Origin: JANNAV01 sp031384695
GTDB lineage: Bacteria; Pseudomonadota; Alphaproteobacteria; Rhodobacterales; Rhodobacteraceae
Reading direction: 5' to 3'
Assembly (NCBI GenBank): GCA_031384695.1
Contig: JANNAV010000036.1
Location: 1 to 46,525 of the forward strand
Length of the DNA stretch: 46,525 nucleotides
Shown here piece by piece: positions 24,329 to 33,300 of the stretch. Position 1 is the first letter of the stretch. Each line of letters begins with the position of its first letter. The notes under the pieces were generated by a model. That model had not been told where the DNA came from. It worked only from the letters and a program-made list of their open reading frames with translations, and ran no database searches. Position numbers and translations under genes: made by a program.

Positions 24329-27300
24329 CTACAGGAACAGCGCCGAGATTTGTGCCGTGCTCATCGCGCCAAGCTGGGTGGCGGTGAAGGCGTTGGTCTG
24401 GCTGTTGGTCAGCGCGGCGATGTCGGCGGTTTCCAGCACCACGATCTGGCTGGTGGTCAGTGCGCCCAACTGCGTGTTGGTCAGGCTGAGCATTTGCGCC
24501 GGGGTCAGCGCCACGATGGCCCCGGTGGTCAGCGCCGTCAGTTGCAGGGTGCTAAGGGCGGTGATCTGGCTGCCAAGCATCGCGGCCACCTGCCCCGAGG
24601 TCAACGCGCCCGCGTGTTCCGCCGTCAGCGCGTTCAACTGGTTGGCACTCAGCCCGCGGATCGCCTGCGTGGTCAGCGCCGCGAGGTCTTCCGCCTCCAT
24701 TCCCGCAATGATCGCGGTGCTGAAAGCGGCGACCTGCGCCGAGCTGAGCGCACCGGCCTGCCCGGTGGTGAAAGCCGCGACATCGGCGGAACTCAGGCCC
24801 ACAAGGCTGGCCGTTGTCAGTGCCGCCACCTGCGCCGTGGTCAGGGCGGCCACCTGGGTTGCATCAAGCGCCGCCACCTGCGCCGAGCCCAGCACCGCCA
24901 CCTGAGCAGTGGTAAGGGCTGCAACCTGATCGGTGGACAGCGCCGCGAAATCGGCGGTTTCCAATTTGCTTATCTGCGCGGTTGTCAGTGCCGCCATTTG
25001 ATCGGTGGTCAAGGCCGCCACCTGATCGGTGCCAAGGGCCAGGATTTGCGCGGTAGACATGCCACGGATGGCGGCGGTGGACAGCGCCGCCACATCTTCC
25101 GCCTCCATCGCCGCGATGATCGCGGTGGTGAAAGAGGCCACCTGCCCCGAACTGAGCGCACTGGCCTGATCGGTGGTGAAGGCCACAACATCGGCGGAAC
25201 CGAGGCCCACAAGGCTGGTCGTGGTCAGCGCCGCCACTTGCGCCGGGGTCAGCGACGCAATCTGTGCGGTATCGAGTGCCGCCACCTGTGCCGAGACCAG
25301 CACTGCCACCTGAGCGGTGGTAAGGGCTGCAACCTGATCAGTGGTGAGGGCTGCGAAATCGGCGGTTTCGAGTTTGCTCACCTGCGCGGTTGTCAGCGCC
25401 GCCATTTGATCTGTGGTCAAGGCCGCCACCTGATCGGTGCCAAGGGCCAGAATTTGCGCGGTGGACATGCCACGGATGGCATCCGTGGACAGCGCCGCCA
25501 CGTCTTCGGCCTCCATCGCCGCGATGATCGCGGTGGTGAAAGAGGCCACCTGCGCCGAACTGAGGGCACCGGCCTGATCGGTGGTGAAGGCCACGACATC
25601 GGCGGAACCGAGGCCCACAAGACCGGCCGTTGTCAACGCCGCCACCTGCGCAGTGGTCAGTACCGCAATCTGTGCCGTATCAAGTGCCGCCACCTGTGCC
25701 GAGACCAGCACCGCCACCTGAGCAGTGGTAAGGGCGGCCACCTGATCGGTGGTGAGGGCTGCGAAATCGGCGGTTTCCAGTTTGCTGACCTGTGCGGTGG
25801 TCAGGGCCGCCAGTTGATCGGTGGTCAATGCGGCCACCTGATCGGTGCCCAGCGCCACGATCTGGGCGGTGGTCAGGGTGGCCAGTTGGGTTGTGGTCAG
25901 GGCGAGGATCTGCCCGGTGCCGAAGGCCGCGACCTGCGCCGAACCCAGCGTGCCGATCTGCGCCGTGGTCAGTGCCGGCACCTGATCGGTGGTCAGCGCG
26001 GCCACGTCATCGGTGGACAGCGCCGCCAGTTGCGCGGTGGTGAGGGCCGCAACCTGCACCGTTGTCAGCGCCACCACCTGATCGGTGGTCAACGCCACGA
26101 TTTGCGCCGGGGTAAGCCGGATCACCTGCGCCGTCGTCAACCCGGCAATCTGTTCCGAGCCGAAGGCGGCCACCTGCGCTGTGGCAAGGCCCGCGATCTG
26201 CGCCGTTGTCAGGGCGGCAATCTGATCGCCGGACAGGGCGGCGATGTCCTGGGTTTCGACCCAGCCGATCTGCGCGGTTGTCAGGGCCGCGATCTGCGCC
26301 GTGGTCAGCGCCGCCATCTGCTCCGTGGTCAGCGCCACGATCTGGGCCGATGTCAAACCCCTGACAGCCCCGGTGCCAAGGGCGGCCACGTCTTCAACCT
26401 CCATCGCCGCGATGGCTGCGGTGCTGATTGCGGCCAGTTGCAAAGACCCGAGCGCCGCCGCCTGCGCCGTGGTCAGCGCCACGGCATCCTGGGTTTCAAG
26501 CCCGGCAATCGCAGCCGCGCCGATCGCCGCCACCTGCGCCGTGGTAAGCCCCTCGATCTGTTCGGTGGTTATTGCCTCGAACTGCCCCGAGGTCAGGGCG
26601 GCAATCTGCGCCGTGGCGAGCGCGCCGATCTGTTCGGTGGTCAGGGCCGCGAAATCTTCGGTTTCAAGCCGGGATATCTGCGCCGTGGTCAGGGCCGCAA
26701 CCTGTGCGGTTGTCAGCGCCGCCACTTGCCCGGTGGTCAGCGCCACGATCTGCACCGTGGTCAGCCGGGCGGTTTGCGCGGTTGTCAGCGCCTGCACCTG
26801 CGATGCGCCCAGCGCCGCGATCTGATCGGTGGACAGCACCGGGATCTGGCTGGTTCTGAGGGCGGCGATCTGATCGGTGGACAGGGCGGCGATATCTTCG
26901 GTTTCCAGATGGGTGATCTGCGCGGTTGTCAGCGCGCCCACCTGCGCCGTTGTCAGGGCTGTCACCTGACCAGTGGTCAGGGCAAGGATTTGCCCGGTGG
27001 TCAACCGCACCAGTTGTGCCGTCGACAAGGCAGCAATCTGCGCGCTGCCGATGGCCGCGATCTGATCGGTGCCAAGGGCCGGTATCTGCGCCGAGGTGAA
27101 GGCCGCAACCTGCGCGTTGCTCAGGGCCGCGATATCCTCGGTGGCGAGGACCGCCAGTTGCGGCAGCGTCAGCGCCGCCATCTGGCCGGGGGTGAGGGCG
27201 GCAATCTGCTCGGTTGCCAAAGCGGCAACCTGTGCGGTGCCGAATTTGACCAGCTGCGTGGTGGTCAACGCGGCGATCTGCGCCGTGCCGATGGCGGCAA

Positions 27301-30300
27301 TCTGAGCGGTGGCCAACGCGGCGATCTGTGCGGTGGTGAACGCCGCGATTTGCGGGTTCGACAAGGCGGCGATGTCTTCGCTGTCCAGCGCCGCAAGCTG
27401 TGCCGTGGTGACCGCGATCAGTTGCGCGGTGGTGAGGGCGGCAACCTGCGCGTTGCCCAGCGCCGCGATCTGTGCTGTGGCGAGCTTTGCCAGTTGCGTG
27501 GTGGTCAGGGCGGCAACCGCAGCGGTGCCGATTGCGGCCACCTGTGCCGTGCTGAGCGATACGATTTGCGCCGTGGTGAGCGCGCGGATTTGCGCGGTGG
27601 TGAAGGCGTTGATGCCGGTGGTGGAAAGCTGCGCCAGTTGTGCGGTGGTCAGCGCCGCAAGCTGGGCCGTTGTCAGGGCGGCGGTCTGGGCCGACCCGAG
27701 GGCTGCGATCTGATCCGTGGTCAGGCCCCGCACCGCCGTGCTGGTGAGGGCGGCAAGATCGGCGGCCTCCATCGCCGCGATGGCACCGGTGCTGATGGCG
27801 GCAATCTGGGCGGAGCCGAGAACGGCGGCCTGTGCGGTGGTCAAGGCCGCGATATCGACCGTTTCAAGCCCGGCGAGTGCTGCGGTGGTCAGCGCCGCCA
27901 CCTGAAGCGTGGTCAGGGCGGCAACCTGCGCCGTGGTCATCGCCTCGATTTGCGCCGAGGTGAGGGCTGCCACCTGCGCGGTGGTCAGGGCGATGATCTG
28001 GGCGGTGGAAAGTGCCGCCACCGCCGCAGTGCCAAGGGTGGCCACCTGCGCCGCCGCCAAGCCCGACAGTTGGGCGGTGGTCAGCGCCGCCGCCTGTGGC
28101 GAACCGAGGGCTGCGATCTGACCCGTGGTCAGGCCGCGCACCGCCGTGCTGGCAAGCGCCGCGATATCCGCCGCCTCCATCGCGGCAATCGCGCCGGTGC
28201 TGATGGCGGCAATCTGGGCCGAACCCAGCACCGCCGCCTGCGCCGTGGTCAGGGCAACAGCGTCGGCTGCCTCAAGCCCGGTCAGGGCCGCAGTCGTCAG
28301 CGCCGTCACCTGAAGCGTGGTCAGGCCCGCCACCTGCGCCGTGGTCAGCGCCGCGATCTGGGCGGAGGTGAGGGCTGCCACCTGTGCCGTGGTCAGCGCC
28401 ACGATCTGGGTCGTGGACAGCGCCGCCACCGCCGCAGTATCGACTGTGGCGATCTGCGCCGCCGACAGGGCCACCAGTTGTGCCGTGGTCAGCGCCGCCG
28501 CCTGTGCCGAGCCGAGTGCCGCGATCTGATCCGTGGTCATGCCCCGTACCGCCGCATTGGCAAGGGCCGCGATATCCGCCGCCTCCATCGCGGCAATTGC
28601 CGCCGTGGTGAGGACCGCCAGTTGTGCCGAGCCCAAAGCCGCCGCCTGTGCCGTGGTCAGCGCCGGGATATCCGCAGCCTCCAGCCCGGTCAGGGCCGCC
28701 GTGGTGAGGGCTGCCACCTGAAGCGTGGTCAGGGCGGCAACCTGCGCCGTGGTCAACGCCTCGACCTGGGCCGAGGTAAGGGCTGCGATCTGGGCCGGGG
28801 TCAGCGCCACGATCTGGGCGGTGGAGAGTTCGGCCACCACCACCGGCCCGAATGCGGCAACCGCTGCCGTCGACAGGGCCGCAACCTGCGCCGTGGTCAG
28901 GGCGGTGGCCTGCGCCGTGGTGAGGGCCGCAACCTGCGCCGTGGTCATGCCACGCACGGCGGCACTGGTAAGCGCCGCGACATCCGCCGCCTCCATTTCG
29001 GCAAAAGCTGTCGTGCTGATCGCGGCCAGTTGCGCCGAACCCAGCGCCGCCGCCTGCGCCGTGGTCAGCGCCACGATATCCGCCGTCTCAAGCCCGGCGA
29101 GCGCGCCGGTGCCCAGTGCGGCAACCTGTGCGGTGGTCAGTTCCACCACCTGTGCCGTGGTCAGCGCCTCAAGCTGGGCCGAGGTGAGGACCGCCGCCTG
29201 CGCCGTGGTCAGCGCCACGATCTGATCGGTGGACATCGCCGCAACCGCAGCCACATCCAGAACCGCAACCGCCGCCGTCGCCAGTGCCGCAACCTGTGCC
29301 GTGGTCAGCGCGGCAATCTGGCCGGTGCTCATCCCCGCAACCTGTGCGGTGGTCAGCCCCCGGATCGCCGCACTGCTCAGGGCCGCGAGATCGGCGGTTT
29401 CCATCGCGGCAATCGCCGCCACAGAGATGGCGCCAAGCTGGGCCGAGCCCAGCACCGCCGCCTGCGCCGTGATCAGCGCCTCGATATCCGCTGTTTCAAG
29501 CCCCGCCAGCCCGGCGGTTGACAGCGCCGCGATCTGCGCCGTCGCAAGGGCCACGATCTGCGCGGTGGTCAGCGCCTCGATCTGTACCGAGGTGAGAGAG
29601 GCCACCTGCGCCGTGGTCAGGGCCGCGATCTGCGCCGTGGTCATCGCGTCAATCGCCGGCGCGCCAAGTGCGGAGACCGCCGCCACCGACAGGGCCGCGA
29701 CCTGGGCCGTGGTCAGGGCCTGAACCTGCGCCGTGCCAAGCGCGCTTGTCTGCGCCGCTGTCAACCCGCGCATCGCCGCACTGCCGAGGGCTGCGATATC
29801 GGCAGCCTCCATTTCGGCAATCGCCGCCGTGCCGATGGCCGCCAGTTGCGCCGAACCCAGCACCGCCACCTGCGCCGTGGTCAGGGCGACGATATCGGCA
29901 CTGTCAAGCCCGGCCATGGCAGCCACCGACAAGGCCGCAACCTGTGCCGTGGTCAGCCCGGCGATCTGGGTGGTGGTCAGCGCCCCGAACTGCGCCGAGG
30001 ACAGGGCCGCGATCTGCGCGCCGGTGAAGGCCGCGATCTGCGCGGTGGACAGGGCGGCCAGCCCGTCGGTGGCCATCGCCTGCACCGCAGCGGCGGACAG
30101 GGCCGCAACCTGTGCCGGGGTCAGGGCGGTGACCTGCGCCGTGTCAAGCGCCGCCATCTGCGCCGAGGTCAGCCCGCGCATGGCGGTGGCAGAAAGGGCT
30201 GCGAAATCAGCTACTTCCATCACGGAAATCGCCGCCGTGCCGATGGCTGCAAGCTGTGTCGAACCGAGAACCGCCGCCTGTGCCGTGGTCAGCGCCACGA

Positions 30301-33300
30301 TATCCGCCGTCGGCAGCCCGGCAATCGCGGCGGTGGTCAGGGCGGCAATCTGCGCCGTGGTCATCGCGGCCACCTGCGCCCCCGTCAGCGCCCCGGTCTG
30401 GGCCGCCGTCAACGCGGCCACCTGCGCCGGTGTCAAGGCCGCGATCTGGGCCGTGGACATCGCGGCGATACCGTCGCTGGAGATCTGCGCCATCTGCATG
30501 GTCGACAGCGCCACCAGTTGCGCGCTGGTGAACGCCGCGATTTCGGCGGTGGCAAGCGCTGCCACCTGTACCGTGGTCAGGCCCCTGATGGCGGTGCTGG
30601 TCAGGGCGGCGAAATCCTGGGTTTCCATCGCAAAGAGCGTGGCGGTGCCGATTGCTGCAAGCTGGGTGGAACTGAGCGCCGCCGCCTGCGCCGTGGTCAG
30701 CGCCACGATATCCGCCGCCTCAAGCCCGGTCAGCGCCGCCGTGGTAAAAGCTGTTACCTGGCCCGTGGTCAGCGCCGCGATCTGCGCGGTTTCCAGCGCC
30801 GCGACCTGTGCAGCGGTCAGGGCCGCGATCTGGCTTGTGCTCAGCGCCGCGATCCGGTTGGTGGCCAGTGCCGCAATGCCGGCCGTGGCCAGCCGCGAGA
30901 TTTGCAGGGCCGAGAGCGCCACCACCTGCCCGGTGGTCAGCGCCTCTACCTGCGCCGAGGTGAGGGCCGCGATCTGCAGCGTGGTCAACCCCTTGACCGC
31001 CGCCGTGCCAAGCGCCGCGATATCGGCGGTCTCCATCGCCTGAACCGCCGCCGTGCCAAGGGCTGTGATCTGGGCCGAGCCCAGCACCGCCGCCTGCGCC
31101 GTGGTCAGCGCCACGATATCGGCGGTCTCGAACCCCGCCACCGCCGCCACCGACAGCGCGCCGATCTGCGCCGTGGTCAGGGCGGCAACCTGCGCCGTGG
31201 TCAGCGCCGCAACCTGTACCGACGACAGCGAGGCGGTATGCCCCGTCGTCAACGCGGTGATCTGGCCAGTGGCTAGAGCCGCGATATCGGCCGTCGAAAA
31301 CTGGGCGATCTGGGCGTTGGACAGCACGGTCAACTGGCCGGACGTCAGGGCCGCCACCTGCGCGGTGGTCAGGGCGGCAATCTGGGCGGTGGACAGGTTG
31401 GTGATCTGGCCGGTTGTCATGGCGGCAACCTGCGCGCTGCCGATGGCGGCAAGCTGCGCGGTGGCCAGCGCCTGAATCTGTGCCGTGGTCAGCGCCGCCA
31501 CCTGTGCGGTGGACAGCGCGCCCATACCGGCGGTTGACACCCGCGCGATCTGCAAACCGGACAGGGCCGCGATCTGGCTGGTGGTGAGGGCCGCCACCTG
31601 CGCCGCGCCCAAGGCGCCGATCTGGGCGGTGGTCAGCCCGCGGATGGCGGTGCTGGTAAAGGCTGCAATATCAACGGTTTCCATCGCCGCAATCGCCGCC
31701 GTGCCAAGGGTTGCAAGCTGCGCCGAACTGAGCACCGCCGCCTGCGCCGTGGTCAGAGCGGCCGCGTCGGCAGCCTCCAGCCCCGGCAGTGCCGCCGTTG
31801 TCAACGCCGCAATCTGCGCCGTGGTCAGGGCCGCAACCTGCGCCGTGGTCAGGGCGGCAATCTGCCCCGAGCCAAGGGCTGCAACCTGTCCGCTGCTCAA
31901 CACCACAACCTGTGCCGTGGTCAGGGCCGCCATCGCAGCCGTCGACACCCGGGCGATCTGCACCGTTGAAAGCGCCGCCAACTGCCCCGCCGACAGAACC
32001 GCCACCTGTGCCGCACCAAGGGCTGCAACCTGGCCAGAACCCAAAGCGGCTACCTGTGCTGCTGTCAGCGCCGCCACCTGAGCGGTGGAAAAGGCCGCCA
32101 CCCCAGCGGTTGCGATGTTCACCACCTGGGCTGCGGAAAAGCCTGCCAACTGCCCGGTGGTCAAAGCCGCAATCTGTGCCGAACCGAGGGCCGCAATCTG
32201 CGCCGTGGTCAGCCCGCGCACCGCCGCCGTGCCAAGGGCGGCCAGATCGGCGGTTTCCATCCGCGATAGTGCCGCCGTCCCCAAAGCGCCGATCTGCGCC
32301 GAGCTCAGCGCCGCCGCCTGCGCCGTGGTCAGCGCCACGATATCGGCGGTTTCCAACCCGGCAAGCCCCGCCAGCGACAACGCCGCAACCTGCGCCGTGG
32401 CGAGGCCCGCAATCTGCGCCGTTGTCAAGGCTGCGATCTGGGCCGAGCCGAGGGCGGCAATCTGGCCGGTGGTCAGGGCCGCCAGCTGGGCCGTGGAAAA
32501 CGCCGCGATATCGGCCGCATCCAGTTTGCCGATCACCGCCGCCGAAAGCGCTGTCACCTGCGCCGAGGTCAGGGCCGCAAGCTGGGCACTGCCCAGCGCC
32601 GCCGCCTGCGCCGTGGTCAGACCCCGGATTGCCAGCGTTGTCAGAGCGGCAATATCGGCGGTTTCCATCCGGGCGATGGCCGCCGTGCCGATGGCCGCCA
32701 CCTGCGCCGAACCCAGCACCGCCGCCTGCGCCGTGGTCAGCGCCACGATATCGGCAGTTTCCAGCCCTTTCAGCCCTTCAACCGAAAGCGCCGCCACCTG
32801 TGCCGTGGTCAGGGCGGCCACCTGAGCCGTGGTCAGGCCCGCCACCTGCGCCGAGCCCAGCACAGCGATCTGCCCGGTGGTCATCGCCGCCAGTTGGGCG
32901 GTGGCAAGGGCTGCAATATCGGCCGCGTCGATCTTGGCAATCGCGGCTACGGTGAGGGCAGCCATCTGCGCCGTGGTCAGCGCCGCAATCTGCGCGCTGC
33001 CCAACGCTTGCGCCTGCAGCGCCGTCAAGCCCCGGATCGCCGCACTGCTCAGCGCCGCGATATCGGCAGTCTCCAGCCGCGAGATCGCGGCCGTGGTCAG
33101 CGCGGCCAGTTGGGTGGAGCTTAACACCGCCGCTTGTGCGGTGGTCATCGCCACCACATCGGCGGTTTCCATCCCCGCCAAAGCCACGTTGGACAGCGCC
33201 GCAAACTGGCCGGTTGCAAGGCTTGCAACCTGCGCCGTGGTCAGCGCCGCAAACTGTGCCGAGCCCAAAGCCGCGATCTGCACCGTGCTCATCGCGGCCA

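Noticed and set aside
24317..29521. A 1734-codon plus-strand open frame rich in Gly, Arg, His and Cys, and similar plus-strand frames up to 34.3 kb
   Set aside because: They lie wholly opposite the giant repeat gene, lack a convincing start site, and have the composition expected of the complement of GCG/CAG/GTG/ACC codon runs.
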